A stretch of 50,689 nt of DNA from an uncultured Clostridia bacterium (GCA_944387425.1 CALXEV010000009.1:1-50689); one strand, 5' to 3'; shown: positions 7,649 to 17,208, numbered from the stretch's first letter. Notes: a model not told the origin generated them from the letters alone. Numbers and translations are program-made.

Positions 7649-9133
7649 ATGGCAAAGATTTTAGAGGATGTATCAAGAACATTTAATGAATTTCTACTAC
7701 TACCAAATTTAACAGATGAAAGATGTATACCATCAAATGTATCTTTAAAAACACCATTAGTTAAATATAAGAAAGGTGAAGAACCAGAATATTATGCAAA
7801 TGTACCTATGGTTTCTGCAATAATGCAATCAGTTTCAGGAGAAGAAATGGGTATAGCACTTGCAAGAGAAGGTGGAGTTGCATTTATATTTGGCTCACAA
7901 TCAATAGAATCACAAGCCAAAATGGTTAAACATGTGAAAAAACATAAAGCAGGATTTGTAGTAAGTGATTCAAATGTTAAAAGTAATACACCATTAAAAG
8001 AAGTTTTAGAATTAGTAAAAAGAACAGGCCATTCAACTGTAATGGTAACAGAAGATGGAACAGCAAATGGAAAATTTCTTGGACTTGTAACAGATAAAGA
8101 TTATAGAATTTCAAGAGATAATATGGATGCACCTATTTCAAATTATATGACACCAATCGAAAAAGTAGTTTTTGCTGAAGAAGGAATTTCTCTTTCAGAA
8201 GCAAATGATATAATTTGGAAATACAAAAAAGAATGTTTGCCAATATTAGATCAAAAAGGAAATTTAAAATTCTTAGTATTTAGAAAAGATTATGAAGAAA
8301 GAAAGCACAATCCATATTCTTTGCTTGACAAAGATAAAAGATATGTTGTTGGAGCAGGAATAAATACTAGAGATTATGAACAAAGAGTACCTGCATTAGT
8401 AGATGCAGGAGTTGACTTACTATGTATAGATTCTTCTGATGGATATTCTGTATGGCAAAAAAATACAATCAAATTTATTAGAGATAAATATGGAGATAAA
8501 GTAAAAGTAGGAGCAGGAAATGTAGTTGATGCAGAAGGATTTAAATATTTGGCTGAAGCAGGTGCAGACTTCATAAAAGTTGGAGTTGGTGGAGGCTCTA
8601 TATGTATTACAAGAGAAACAAAAGGTATTGGTAGAGGACAAGCTAGTGCATTAATAGATGTTGTAGAAGCTAGAGATAAATATTTTAATGAAACAGGAGT
8701 ATATATACCAGTATGCTCAGATGGTGGAATAGTGCATGATCACCATATTACAATTGCTTTAGCACTTGGAGCAGATTTTGTAATGATGGGACGTTATTTT
8801 GCGAGATTTGACGAGAGTCCTACGAGAATTTTAAAAATTAATAATAATTATGTAAAAGAATACTGGGGAGAAGGTTCAAATAGGGCTAGAAATTGGCAAA
8901 GATATGATATGGGAGGCGCACAAAAGCTTTCTTTCGAAGAAGGTGTTGATTCATATATACCATATGCTGGTTCTTTGAAAGAAAACTTAGAAGTAACTGT
9001 ATCTAAAATAAAATCTACAATGTGCAATTGTGGCGTAATTTCAATACCAGAATTACATGAAAAAGCTAGATTAACACTTGTTTCAAGTGTAAGTATTACA
9101 GAAGGTGGAGCACATGATGTTATTTTAAAATAA
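7649..9133 (+). CDS. guaB: Inosine-5'-monophosphate dehydrogenase
   Basis: This 494-aa cytosolic enzyme oxidises IMP to XMP with NAD+, the committed step to guanine nucleotides. The TIM-barrel parts flank two CBS domains at about residues 110-220 ([21 protein letters not shown]). [15 protein letters not shown] near residue 315 holds the catalytic Cys, and the flap region [21 protein letters not shown] follows. The C-terminus, with extra Cys (MCNCGVI), resembles the longer IMPDH branch found in some Clostridia. It is joined to the HAD gene with almost no gap. Confidence 0.95.
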   Translation: MAKILEDVSRTFNEFLLLPNLTDERCIPSNVSLKTPLVKYKKGEEPEYYANVPMVSAIMQSVSGEEMGIALAREGGVAFIFGSQSIESQAKMVKHVKKHKAGFVVSDSNVKSNTPLKEVLELVKRTGHSTVMVTEDGTANGKFLGLVTDKDYRISRDNMDAPISNYMTPIEKVVFAEEGISLSEANDIIWKYKKECLPILDQKGNLKFLVFRKDYEERKHNPYSLLDKDKRYVVGAGINTRDYEQRVPALVDAGVDLLCIDSSDGYSVWQKNTIKFIRDKYGDKVKVGAGNVVDAEGFKYLAEAGADFIKVGVGGGSICITRETKGIGRGQASALIDVVEARDKYFNETGVYIPVCSDGGIVHDHHITIALALGADFVMMGRYFARFDESPTRILKINNNYVKEYWGEGSNRARNWQRYDMGGAQKLSFEEGVDSYIPYAGSLKENLEVTVSKIKSTMCNCGVISIPELHEKARLTLVSSVSITEGGAHDVILK

Positions 9134-9180
9134 AGATTTCTATATATATTATTTGTTTTTTATAAATTTTAAAAAAAGTA

Positions 9181-9220
9181 TTGCAAAATAAAATTTTGTT
9201 TGATACTATTAATATAGTAT
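9181..9220 (+). promoter_or_regulatory. Predicted promoter with palindrome over the -10
   Basis: TTGCAA (9181-9186), 17 nt, TACTAT (9204-9209). The inverted repeat ATACTAT-4 nt-ATAGTAT (9203-9220) covers the -10 region and could be an operator; no candidate regulator is next to it. Confidence 0.4.
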
Positions 9221-9274
9221 TATAGGAGTTTTAAAAATAATTCAAAAGAAAATTTTAAGAAACGAGGAGATAAA

Positions 9275-10873
9275 ATGAAAAAGAAATCAATTTTTATAAT
9301 AACTGTATTTATAATTTTAACATTTATAAACATATATAGTGTAAAAGCTATAAGCAGTGAAGATTTTGATACAAATGGATATATTAAATTACCACTAATG
9401 ATAAATATCCGAAATGAAAAAGCAACAGCAACTATTTCTACAAGTGAAGAGGGTTATAATCTTTCATATCAGAAAAATGATATTTCTGAAAGTACATATA
9501 ATAAAATAGTAGAAAAATATCAAGAAATAGAAAAATACAACCAAGAAACACTAGAAAAAATATCTGAAAAAAAGACAAATGTAACAACTTTACAAACAGA
9601 ATATCTTAATTTATTAAAAAGTGAAACTGCTGAAGAAACAGAAATTAATATAGCAAAAGAAAAGTATGATAAAGCATATGAAGAACTTCAAGCTTATATA
9701 AAATCTGTAGAAACAGAAACTTTAGCATTACAAGAAAAATTTTATGAAACTATTCCAAATTATACTGATTCATGGATAGAAATAAATAATACAACAAATA
9801 ATATTTCACTAGATTTTAAGAATTATTCTGGAAAAATATATTTTATATTATGGGCAAAAATCGAAAATGAGGAAAACACATATTATAATTTTCAAATATA
9901 TTCTAATGAATTGAAATCAGATGATAGTGAAATAGTAGAAGATAAATGGGATAATGCTAAAATAGAAATAGTTCAAGATTCTGTACCTTGGGCATATAAA
10001 TTAAATATAGAAAACGCAAACCATGTAGATTCACATTTTTATTATTATTTTATAGGAGATGAAAACTCAAATCCTGAATTTTCTGAAAATTTATCTAATT
10101 TAAAATACGATTCAGAAAACAATATATTTGTAATTGAAAATATGTCAAAATATTTAGAATTAGGTTCAGAACAGTATTTATACGTATATGAAAAATATTA
10201 TGAAGATGGAAAAGAAATAAATAAATTAGTATTAGATAAAGTAAAACTAGATAAACCTGAACAAAAGAAATATACTGATGTATTTAGACTAACATTCATT
10301 TCAAAAGACCATACTCAAATATTATTTAATACTCCATGGGGAGATGAAACAATAAGAAATATACATTTCAGAATAGGAAAAATAAGTGATGATACAATAT
10401 TAAAAAATATATATGATGAAAAAACAAATGCATTTGAAGATTTGCTAAATTATGCTAAAACGGCAAATGCATTCTATGACAAAACAGTGAAAAGTAATTC
10501 TGCTAGTTCTGGCTATGAATTAGATGAAGCATTATTTTCAGATAATAATGTTGAGGATGGCGAATATTATTTCTTATATGCAGTAGTAGAAGATGAAAAT
10601 GGTAAATATGTAAAAACAGAAGGTGTAACATTAGCAAGATGCAATAAATATGCAGAAAATGATAATTGGTTTTCACTACATTTCTATGGTGATGACAATT
10701 TTTCTTGGAAAGAATTTGCTACAAATGGAAATACTTCAAATGAAGATGATACAATAGCAAAAGAAAACTTACCATCTGCAGGAATCAAAAATATTCTAAT
10801 GTTAATAGTAGTTTTTGTAACAATTATGGGTATAATTTCTTATAATAAATATAAAAAATATAAAGAAATTTAA
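9275..10873 (+). CDS. Secreted surface protein with LPSAG sorting signal
   Basis: The 532-aa product starts with a classical signal peptide (KKKSIFIITVFIILTFIN, cleavage likely after VKA near residue 26). A Glu/Lys-rich coiled-coil follows at about 70-150. The long middle is rich in Tyr, Asn and acidic residues. The end is a cell-wall sorting signal: LPSAG near residue 500, a hydrophobic stretch, then the basic tail YNKYKKYKEI. Sortases normally cut LPXTG; LPXAG variants are accepted in some lineages. No sortase is in the window. The family is unknown. It is a single gene with a terminator behind it. Confidence 0.75.
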   Translation: MKKKSIFIITVFIILTFINIYSVKAISSEDFDTNGYIKLPLMINIRNEKATATISTSEEGYNLSYQKNDISESTYNKIVEKYQEIEKYNQETLEKISEKKTNVTTLQTEYLNLLKSETAEETEINIAKEKYDKAYEELQAYIKSVETETLALQEKFYETIPNYTDSWIEINNTTNNISLDFKNYSGKIYFILWAKIENEENTYYNFQIYSNELKSDDSEIVEDKWDNAKIEIVQDSVPWAYKLNIENANHVDSHFYYYFIGDENSNPEFSENLSNLKYDSENNIFVIENMSKYLELGSEQYLYVYEKYYEDGKEINKLVLDKVKLDKPEQKKYTDVFRLTFISKDHTQILFNTPWGDETIRNIHFRIGKISDDTILKNIYDEKTNAFEDLLNYAKTANAFYDKTVKSNSASSGYELDEALFSDNNVEDGEYYFLYAVVEDENGKYVKTEGVTLARCNKYAENDNWFSLHFYGDDNFSWKEFATNGNTSNEDDTIAKENLPSAGIKNILMLIVVFVTIMGIISYNKYKKYKEI

Positions 10874-10879
10874 AAGATT

Positions 10880-10911
10880 AATAAAAGATGTCAATTTTGG
10901 CATCTTTTATT
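10880..10911. terminator. Bidirectional terminator between the surface protein and spoVAE
   Basis: An 11-bp stem (AATAAAAGATG with CATCTTTTATT) is followed by GTTTTTT on the plus strand and serves the converging spoVA operon on the minus strand. Confidence 0.8.
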
Positions 10912-11293
10912 GTTTTTTCATTTTTGGTTTTGAAATTAAAGATGCAATATATCCAAAAAACACTGCTGCGGAAATTCCACCTGCAGCTGCAGTTACACCT
11001 CCAGTAAATGCACCTATAATTCCATATTCTTTTACTGCTTTAATAGCACCTTTGGCTAAATTATTTCCAAATCCGGTTAAAGGCACAGTTGCTCCAGCAC
11101 CTGCAAAATCAACAAGATATTGATATATTCCAAGTCCGCCTAAAATAGCACCAGTTGTAACAAATAATACTAATATACGTGCTGGAGTAAGTTTTGTTTT
11201 ATCAATCAAAATTTGACCAATAACACAAATTAATCCACCAACAACAAAACTTTTAATTAAACTCATCCATTCAATATTTTGTAACCAATCCAA
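10907..11293 (-). CDS. spoVAE: Stage V sporulation protein AE (SpoVAEb type)
   Basis: This is a roughly 128-aa membrane protein of the SpoVA channel in the spore inner membrane, which moves dipicolinic acid in during sporulation and out at germination. VGGLICVIGQILID and AGATVPLTGFGNNLAKGAI are the family signatures, with four hydrophobic segments. I choose TTG at 11293, 8 nt after GGAGG; the longer frame from 11308 would start inside that site. It is the last gene of spoVAC-spoVAD-spoVAE, 30 nt after spoVAD. Confidence 0.9.
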   Translation of the reverse strand: MDWLQNIEWMSLIKSFVVGGLICVIGQILIDKTKLTPARILVLFVTTGAILGGLGIYQYLVDFAGAGATVPLTGFGNNLAKGAIKAVKEYGIIGAFTGGVTAAAGGISAAVFFGYIASLISKPKMKKQ

Positions 11294-11323
11294 TATAAAA
11301 ACCTCCAATTTAAATCATTATTT

Positions 11324-12325
11324 CTACAATTCAATACTAACTGCATGTGCAATGCCAGGAATTGATTCTCCTTGTTGAGAAGAAGTGGAATTCATCAAAG
11401 CACCTGTAGCAATTAATAAAATTCTTTTAATTTTTCGCTCTTTAAATTGTTTGAAAAAGTAACCAGAGAAAACAGTAGCACAACAACCACAGCCACTACC
11501 ACCAGCATGTGTATCTTGTTTTTCTTTGTCAAAAATCAAAACTCCACAATCATTATAATTAGATTTAATATTATAGCCTTTTTCTAAAGCAAGTTCTGTT
11601 AAAATTTCTTTCCCAACATGACCAAGATCACCTGTCAGTATAACATCATAATAAGAAGGGGATCTTCCTGTATCATTAAAATGACATAATAATGTATCAA
11701 GAGCTGCAGGTGCCATTGCTGCTCCCATATTGTTTGAATCTTTTATTCCCATGTCTATAATCTTTCCTGAAGTAATGTGTGTTATAAAAGGACCATTTCC
11801 AGTTTTAGATAAAACAGCTGCACCAGCACCAGTAACAGTCCATTGTGAAGTTGGTGGACGTTGATTTCCTAATTCCAATGGGAATCTGAATTGTTTTTCA
11901 GCACTACAAAAATGACTAGAAGCGGCACATAAAACGTGTTTAGCACATGCTTCAATAATTATTGCACCAAGACTTAATCCTTCAACAAAAGTTGAACAAG
12001 CACCGAAAATTCCAAGAAAAGGAATGTTGAGCCCTCTAAGTCCAAAACTTGAAGAAATACATTGATTTAATAAGTCACCTGCAAAACAATATTCTATATC
12101 ATTATTTGGAATTCCTGATTTTGAAATAGCTAAATTTACAGTTTCTTTAATTATTTTGCTTTCTGATTTTTCCCAAGTTTTTTCACCCCAGAATTCATCT
12201 TCTAAACATTGATCAAAATACTTTGCTAATGGTCCGTTTGCTTCTTTTGGACCAACAATTGAAGCAACTTCTGTGATAGTAGGTGGTGTATCAAATTTTA
12301 TAGTTTGTTTTCCTAATTTTTGCAT
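11324..12325 (-). CDS. spoVAD: Stage V sporulation protein AD
   Basis: This roughly 333-aa protein has a thiolase-like fold and binds dipicolinic acid on the outer face of the spore inner membrane. Key blocks are DDEFWGEKTWEKSES-like residues near 45-60, FGACSTFVEGLSLGA near 110, AASSHFCSAEKQFRFP near 140 and GGSGCGCCATVFSGYF near 270. Two ATGs are 9 nt apart; the second (12325) has better spacing from AAGAAAGGA, the first overlaps that site. It is the middle gene of the operon. Confidence 0.92.
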   Translation of the reverse strand: MQKLGKQTIKFDTPPTITEVASIVGPKEANGPLAKYFDQCLEDEFWGEKTWEKSESKIIKETVNLAISKSGIPNNDIEYCFAGDLLNQCISSSFGLRGLNIPFLGIFGACSTFVEGLSLGAIIIEACAKHVLCAASSHFCSAEKQFRFPLELGNQRPPTSQWTVTGAGAAVLSKTGNGPFITHITSGKIIDMGIKDSNNMGAAMAPAALDTLLCHFNDTGRSPSYYDVILTGDLGHVGKEILTELALEKGYNIKSNYNDCGVLIFDKEKQDTHAGGSGCGCCATVFSGYFFKQFKERKIKRILLIATGALMNSTSSQQGESIPGIAHAVSIEL

Positions 12326-12345
12326 ATTTTTCATCCTTTCTTAAA

Positions 12346-12810
12346 TTAAACTAAAGTTATAGACTGAGTGTTAAAAATCATATAAATTAATCCTATAATT
12401 ATGGAAGTTGAAATACCAAAAACAAGTACAGGACCAGCTACAGTAAACATTTTTCCGCCAACACCCATAATATACCCTTCAGATTTGTATTCCATAGAAG
12501 GAGACACTATAGAATTGGCAAAACCTGTGATTGGAATTAATGAACCTGCACCTGCGAATTTTCCTATTTTATTAAAAATGTTAAGAGAAGTTAAGAATGC
12601 ACTAATTCCTATTAAAATAATAGAAACTATAGTTCCAGAAATTTCTACAGAAAAACCTTTTGATTTACAAATATTCATAATAATTTGACCTATTGTGCAA
12701 ATTAAACCTCCAACCCAAAACGCATTAAAACAATTCTTAAAAATAGGAGAATTTGGTGATTTTTGCTCAACATATTTTTGATAATCTTTTTTTGAATCTA
12801 ATGGTTTCAT
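12346..12810 (-). CDS. spoVAC: Stage V sporulation protein AC
   Basis: This 154-aa membrane protein has about four transmembrane segments. It is the mechanosensitive-channel-like part of SpoVA. FWVGGLICTIGQIIMNIC and FAGAGSLIPITGFANSIV are family motifs, and the latter is shared with SpoVAE. TAGGAGGTC lies in front of the ATG. It is the first gene of the operon, behind a sigma-G-like promoter. The compact C-D-Eb set lacks the A and B genes of Bacillus, which is common in Clostridia. Confidence 0.92.
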   Translation of the reverse strand: MKPLDSKKDYQKYVEQKSPNSPIFKNCFNAFWVGGLICTIGQIIMNICKSKGFSVEISGTIVSIILIGISAFLTSLNIFNKIGKFAGAGSLIPITGFANSIVSPSMEYKSEGYIMGVGGKMFTVAGPVLVFGISTSIIIGLIYMIFNTQSITLV

Positions 12811-12837
12811 AATGACCTCCTAAAAGTTTATTAATAG

Positions 12838-12867
12838 TAGTATTTACCAAAAAAACAATTAATATAC
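12838..12867 (-). promoter_or_regulatory. Probable sigma-G promoter of spoVAC-D-E
   Basis: On the minus strand GTATA (12867-12863), an 18-nt spacer and AATACTA (12844-12838) match the sigma-G pattern. The -10 is identical to the one upstream of gpr with the same spacing. Confidence 0.55.
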
Positions 12868-12872
12868 ATCAC

Positions 12873-12905
12873 AATATTACAAAAATATTACAAAAATATT
12901 ACAAA
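12873..12905. repeat. Three perfect 11-bp tandem repeats between spoVA and the pilus promoter
   Basis: AATATTACAAA occurs three times head to tail with no spacer. The 11-bp period places each unit on the same face of the helix, and the array ends about 33 bp upstream of the pilus -35. This looks like a multi-site regulator target (inference). Confidence 0.6.
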
Positions 12906-12938
12906 AAATACAATTAGATTACATTTCACAAAAAACTA

Positions 12939-12966
12939 TTGACTTTTTGTCTAAAAAAGATAAAAT
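12939..12966 (+). promoter_or_regulatory. Predicted promoter of the type IV pilus operon
   Basis: TTGACT (12939-12944), 16 nt, TAAAAT (12961-12966), followed by a leader of about 30 nt. I see no c-di-GMP riboswitch in it. Confidence 0.5.
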
Positions 12967-13002
12967 AAAAGTAAGTGTAATATTAAGAGGTAGGGAGACA
13001 AA

Positions 13003-14610
13003 ATGTCAAGTTATTTAGGATTGTATATTGAAGAAAATTTAATTAAATATGCAAAAGTTTCAAAAGAAAAAGACAAAATTAAAATAGAAGCTTCTGGCGT
13101 TAAATTTTATAGTAATATTTCTCAAACTATCAAGCAAATAGTTGAGGAAACTTATAGTTTTAAAACACCGATAAGTATTAACCTAACACAGGAATCTTAT
13201 CAGTATTTTAGCATGTTTTCACAATTAAATAAAAAGGATTTAGAAAAATCAATACAACTCGAATTCGATACATATTGCACAGAAAAAGGTTATAACTCAA
13301 GCTCTATGGAAACACGATATATAATCAATAATATAGTTGATGATGGAAAAGTTAAAGTTATAAATATAAGTCAAAATCGAATAGAATTAACAAAATTAAA
13401 ACAAAAGCTTGATGGATATAAATTAGAAATGATTGCACCAGTTTCTATTACTGTGCCTAATCTAATAAACTTAGAAGAGAATGAGAATTCTTTAATAGTA
13501 AATATTGAAGATAAAACAACAATAACAAAAATAGTTGATAGAAATATTACTGAAGTTATTCAGTTAGATGAAGGAAGTAAGGAAATACTTGATAAGATAA
13601 ATTTGAAGGAAAATTCTTATTCTAAAGCTTATGAGATATGCCAAAATACAACAATATATACATCAGAAGTGCAAGATTTTACGGAAGAACAAAGTAAATA
13701 TTTAGAAGATATAATGCCTACTTTATATAATATTGTTGGAAATGTACAAAAAATCATAAATGATAGTACAGAAAAAATTTCTAAGGTTTATATTACAGGT
13801 ACACTTTCTTGCGTAAATAATATTGATTTGTATTTCCAAGAATACTTAGGAAAAGTAAGATGTGAGATTCTAAAACCATATTTTTTACAAAATTTAACTA
13901 AGTCTATTAATATAAAAGATTATATTGAAGTTAATTCTGCAATATCTTTAGCATTACAAGGACTAGGAGAAGGAATCAAAGGTATTAACTTTAAGAAAAC
14001 ATCATCATTAGAAAAATTCATAAATATAACTCTTGGAAGTCAGAATGACGGTAAAAAGAAAAACGGAAAACTATTTGAATTTAACGATTTTAAAGAAAAA
14101 GTTACACCAAGAGAAATGTGGATGATTAGATGTGTTGTTTCATTGCTTTTGTTTATAGTAATTTATAGCTCTTTTTCAGTGCTATTAGTAAACAAAATCC
14201 ATGATAAACAAGATGAAACTGATACTGTTAAGACAAAATTAAATTCACAAATCTCAAGAATTGAAGCAGATACAAAAATATTAAATGGAAAAACAACACA
14301 ATATACTACATTAATATCAGATTTACAAGAAATAAATGATAAAATAAGTGATATGAATGCAAGTAAAAACTTAATACCAAATTTATTAAATCAAATAATG
14401 AATTCAATAGATGAAACTGTTCAAATAACATCAATACAAAATACAACAGGAAAACATATTGTAATAGTTGCACAGTCTCCAAAATATCCAGGATTAGGAT
14501 ACTTTAAAACAATATTGAAAACAAAAAATATACTACAAAATGTTGTATCTGGAAGTAGTATGAAACAAAATGGTGTAATAACAGTTACAATAGAAGGAGA
14601 GTTGCCATGA
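13003..14610 (+). CDS. Type IV pilus assembly protein, PilM-PilN fusion
   Basis: The 535-aa product joins two pilus proteins. Residues 1-350 are the actin-like cytosolic PilM (SSYLGLYIEENLIKYAKV start, LSCVNNIDLYFQEYLG and an alanine-rich SAISLALQGLG end). A transmembrane segment follows at about 375-395 (CVVSLLLFIVIYSSF), then a coiled-coil and a PilN-type domain outside the membrane (LNQIMNSIDETVQITSI). PilM and PilN are normally separate and bind through the PilN N-terminus, so the fusion fixes that contact. It is the first pilus gene and overlaps the next by 4 nt (ATGA). Confidence 0.85.
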   Translation: MSSYLGLYIEENLIKYAKVSKEKDKIKIEASGVKFYSNISQTIKQIVEETYSFKTPISINLTQESYQYFSMFSQLNKKDLEKSIQLEFDTYCTEKGYNSSSMETRYIINNIVDDGKVKVINISQNRIELTKLKQKLDGYKLEMIAPVSITVPNLINLEENENSLIVNIEDKTTITKIVDRNITEVIQLDEGSKEILDKINLKENSYSKAYEICQNTTIYTSEVQDFTEEQSKYLEDIMPTLYNIVGNVQKIINDSTEKISKVYITGTLSCVNNIDLYFQEYLGKVRCEILKPYFLQNLTKSINIKDYIEVNSAISLALQGLGEGIKGINFKKTSSLEKFINITLGSQNDGKKKNGKLFEFNDFKEKVTPREMWMIRCVVSLLLFIVIYSSFSVLLVNKIHDKQDETDTVKTKLNSQISRIEADTKILNGKTTQYTTLISDLQEINDKISDMNASKNLIPNLLNQIMNSIDETVQITSIQNTTGKHIVIVAQSPKYPGLGYFKTILKTKNILQNVVSGSSMKQNGVITVTIEGELP

Positions 14611-15407
14611 GAAAGATATTATTAATTTTACTTTCATTAATATTATTAGTCTTAGCAGGATATACAGTTGTATATGGAATTACAATTGGAGGACTAACTA
14701 TTGATGGTATTCCTGCAATAAAAAACGAAAATGATATATTATTAACAAAAATAAAAGAAGCATCTGTACTTAGAAATCAAGATTATCCAAGTAATATTAC
14801 AACCTTAGATACGGCTTATAAAAATTTAATTACTGAAAAGCAAAATTATGAACAAATTTTAGCATTAGGTGTTGACGAGAATGGACAACAACTAAGTAAA
14901 ATACAAGAATATGAAATTGAAAAAATATGGATAACAATGGGTAACTATGCAAAAAAACAAGGTGTAGACTTAAAATTAGAAGTAACAGTAAATAATTCTA
15001 TAAGTAAAACATATGACTTAAAATTTACTGTTGAAGGTGGATATATACAAATTACAGATTTCTTGTATGATGTAGAAAATGACTCAACATTAGTATTCAA
15101 ACTTGAAGATTTCACAATGACACCAGGTGAAGAATTAAAAATAACAGACCCAAACAATTTAGATGAATTTGGAAATCCAATAGAAACAACAATATCTGCA
15201 GAAGAAAACTTAAAAGCAACCTTTGTATGTAAAGATGTTAAATTAAATATTTCAGATGTTGAAACAGCTGATGAAACGACAGAAGAAACAGATACAGACA
15301 CTGAAGCAACAAACTCAAGCACAAGTGATACTGACACAAGTACAACAACTACAGATAATACTGATACAAATACAAGTGATATTGACGAAAATACAACTAC
15401 TGAATAG
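14607..15407 (+). CDS. PilO-like pilus alignment protein
   Basis: This 266-aa single-pass protein has a membrane anchor at residues 4-25, an external helical part at 45-115 and a small alpha/beta domain at about 115-215 (KFTVEGGYIQITDFLYDV), in the pattern of PilO. The last 45 residues are a Thr/Asp/Ser-rich low-complexity tail, probably extending into the wall. The start overlaps the stop of pilM-pilN. The call rests on fold pattern and operon position more than on sequence motifs. Confidence 0.7.
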   Translation: MRKILLILLSLILLVLAGYTVVYGITIGGLTIDGIPAIKNENDILLTKIKEASVLRNQDYPSNITTLDTAYKNLITEKQNYEQILALGVDENGQQLSKIQEYEIEKIWITMGNYAKKQGVDLKLEVTVNNSISKTYDLKFTVEGGYIQITDFLYDVENDSTLVFKLEDFTMTPGEELKITDPNNLDEFGNPIETTISAEENLKATFVCKDVKLNISDVETADETTEETDTDTEATNSSTSDTDTSTTTTDNTDTNTSDIDENTTTE

Positions 15408-15422
15408 AAAGGAGTGGTGAAT

Positions 15423-15833
15423 ATGGCAAAAACAATCATAAAAGAAATAATTATAGCACTTTTAGTATGTTTAGCAGTACTATTAATATTAAGTGTAATA
15501 TTATATGATTTCATTCCGACTAATAAGGTTATACCAGAAGCTATAGAATATCAACCAAGTAGTGAAGTTGAAGTAGAATTAAATGCAGCAGTTGATGATC
15601 ATTCTGATGAAATAATAAAAACTTACGAAATTACAGCAAGTGATTTGGATAATTTCGAGAGGACTGATGAATATTTACCAGGAAAAGCAAATCCATTTGC
15701 TGCTGTATCTGAAGATGTTGATGGAGAAATTACAGGTAATGATGCAAATACAAATGTTGATGGAACACCAATAGATACAACAACAGGAAACAATTCTGGA
15801 GGAAGTTTGTTTGAAAATGGTTCAAGTAAATAA
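15423..15833 (+). CDS. Short PilP-like membrane-anchored pilus protein
   Basis: The product is 136 aa: a transmembrane segment at about residues 7-31, then an acidic unstructured exterior with LPGKANPFAAV near residue 92, similar to the conserved NPF/DPF segment of PilP, and a Gly/Ser-rich end. ATG at 15423 follows AAAGGAGTGG; a longer GTG frame would begin inside that site. It is fourth in the usual M-N-O-P order, so a PilP-like role is plausible but weakly supported. Confidence 0.6.
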   Translation: MAKTIIKEIIIALLVCLAVLLILSVILYDFIPTNKVIPEAIEYQPSSEVEVELNAAVDDHSDEIIKTYEITASDLDNFERTDEYLPGKANPFAAVSEDVDGEITGNDANTNVDGTPIDTTTGNNSGGSLFENGSSK

Positions 15834-15991
15834 TATTATATTTAAAAATTAAATATATATACCAAAACTATGATAAAGGGGGAATGACACTTAAGATGAA
15901 AACATAACTTTATAAGGATTTAGTTATTAATATTTTTAAATACAAATGATCTACTAAATAAAAATAGTAGAGAAAGAAATGGAGGAAAAAA

Positions 15992-16579
15992 ATGAAAAGA
16001 AATGAAAGAGGTGTAACTCTAATAGCATTAGTAGTTACAATAGTAGTATTATTAATATTAGCTGGAACAGCAATAGCAATGCTTTCAGGAGATGACGGAA
16101 TAATGACAAATGCACAAAGATCACAAGCAGCAAATACAGAAGGAGAAGTAAGAGAAAAAATAAAAATGGCATATAATGCAGTAAAAACAGAAATATCAGT
16201 AAATAGTGCAGTAGAATCTGATTATAATGCAAAAGCAGATACTGCTAATTTATATGCAATAGCAGTTGCAGAAATGGGATTACCATCTAATGGTGTATCA
16301 AATACAACTCAAGATGGATATATAGTTAAATTGGCTGCTTCAGGTGAAGAGGTAAGTGGAAATCCAGTTCCAACAATTTATTTTGAATATAGAGATAATA
16401 AATTTGGTGGAGTAACAGCTGCTTCAAACTTAGATACAACAACTAATAAAATTACTAATGGAACAAGTAAAGGAAATCAAAGAATTGATGGAGGCTATTT
16501 AAGACATATTTGGGGATATATAACAATTGTAACAGATAATGCAAGTTTAACTTTAGATGCAGCACAAGTATTAAAATAA
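15992..16579 (+). CDS. Type IV major pilin, copy 1
   Basis: This 195-aa prepilin has the short basic leader MKRNERG, cut after Gly7. The mature start VTLIALVVTIVVLLILAG forms the hydrophobic helix of the pilus core. The usual Glu at mature position 5 is Ala here. Residues 1-68 are almost identical to copies 2 and 3; the middle differs, while YFEYRDNKFGG and GNQRIDGGYL return near the end. TGGAGG precedes the ATG. It lies 158 nt after the pilP-like gene. Confidence 0.9.
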   Translation: MKRNERGVTLIALVVTIVVLLILAGTAIAMLSGDDGIMTNAQRSQAANTEGEVREKIKMAYNAVKTEISVNSAVESDYNAKADTANLYAIAVAEMGLPSNGVSNTTQDGYIVKLAASGEEVSGNPVPTIYFEYRDNKFGGVTAASNLDTTTNKITNGTSKGNQRIDGGYLRHIWGYITIVTDNASLTLDAAQVLK

Positions 16580-16598
16580 AAAGAAAGGAAGAGAAAAA

Positions 16599-17177
16599 AT
16601 GAAGAGAAACGAAAGAGGTGTAACACTAATTGCGTTAGTAGTTACAATAGTAGTATTATTAATATTAGCTGGAACAGCAATAGCAATGCTTTCAGGAGAT
16701 GATGGAATAATGACAAATGCACAAAGATCACAAGCAGCAAATACAGAAGGAGAAGTAAGAGAAAAAATAAAAATGGCATATAATGCAGTAAAAACAGAGA
16801 TATCAGTAAATAGTGCAGTAAAATCTAACTATAACGCACAAAACGACATCAAAAACTTATTTAAAATAGCAGTTGAAGAAATGGGATTAACTGTTGATGC
16901 AAGTGATCCTAATAAAGCAACAGATAATACAGGTAAAGGTGGATATACAGTAACATATAATGCTCCAGCTGGAGGAAGTCCTATAATTTATTTTGAATAT
17001 AGAGACAATAAATTTGGAGGAGCAAAATCTGCACCAATTTCTGGAAATACAATTACTCAAACACTTACTAATGGAAATCAAAGAATTAATGGAAATTATT
17101 TAAAACAAATAAGAGCTGATATAACATTTGTAACAGATAATGCTACATTAAGATTAGATACAGCACAAGTACTATAG
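16599..17177 (+). CDS. Type IV major pilin, copy 2
   Basis: The 192-aa product has the same MKRNERG leader and N-terminal helix as copy 1; about 200 nt are nearly identical in DNA, with only a few silent changes. The central region (roughly residues 70-130) is unrelated in sequence, while YFEYRDNKFGG and NGNQRINGNYLKQI are shared. It lacks Glu5. It starts 19 nt after copy 1, behind AAAGGAAGAG. Confidence 0.9.
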   Translation: MKRNERGVTLIALVVTIVVLLILAGTAIAMLSGDDGIMTNAQRSQAANTEGEVREKIKMAYNAVKTEISVNSAVKSNYNAQNDIKNLFKIAVEEMGLTVDASDPNKATDNTGKGGYTVTYNAPAGGSPIIYFEYRDNKFGGAKSAPISGNTITQTLTNGNQRINGNYLKQIRADITFVTDNATLRLDTAQVL

Positions 17178-17208
17178 AAAAGTAAAATAAAAAAAAGGAG
17201 AGAAAAAA

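Noticed and set aside
12873..12905. CRISPR array
   Set aside because: Three adjacent 11-bp units without spacers; no cas genes in the window.
14945..15514. 189-codon minus-strand Ser/Val-rich frame
   Set aside because: Antisense of the Thr/Asp-rich tail of the PilO-like gene.
15834..15991. c-di-GMP riboswitch before the pilins
   Set aside because: Expected by analogy with other Clostridia, but I see no conserved core of either class here or upstream of pilM-pilN. A 7-codon ATG frame behind GGGGG at about 15888 is too short to call.
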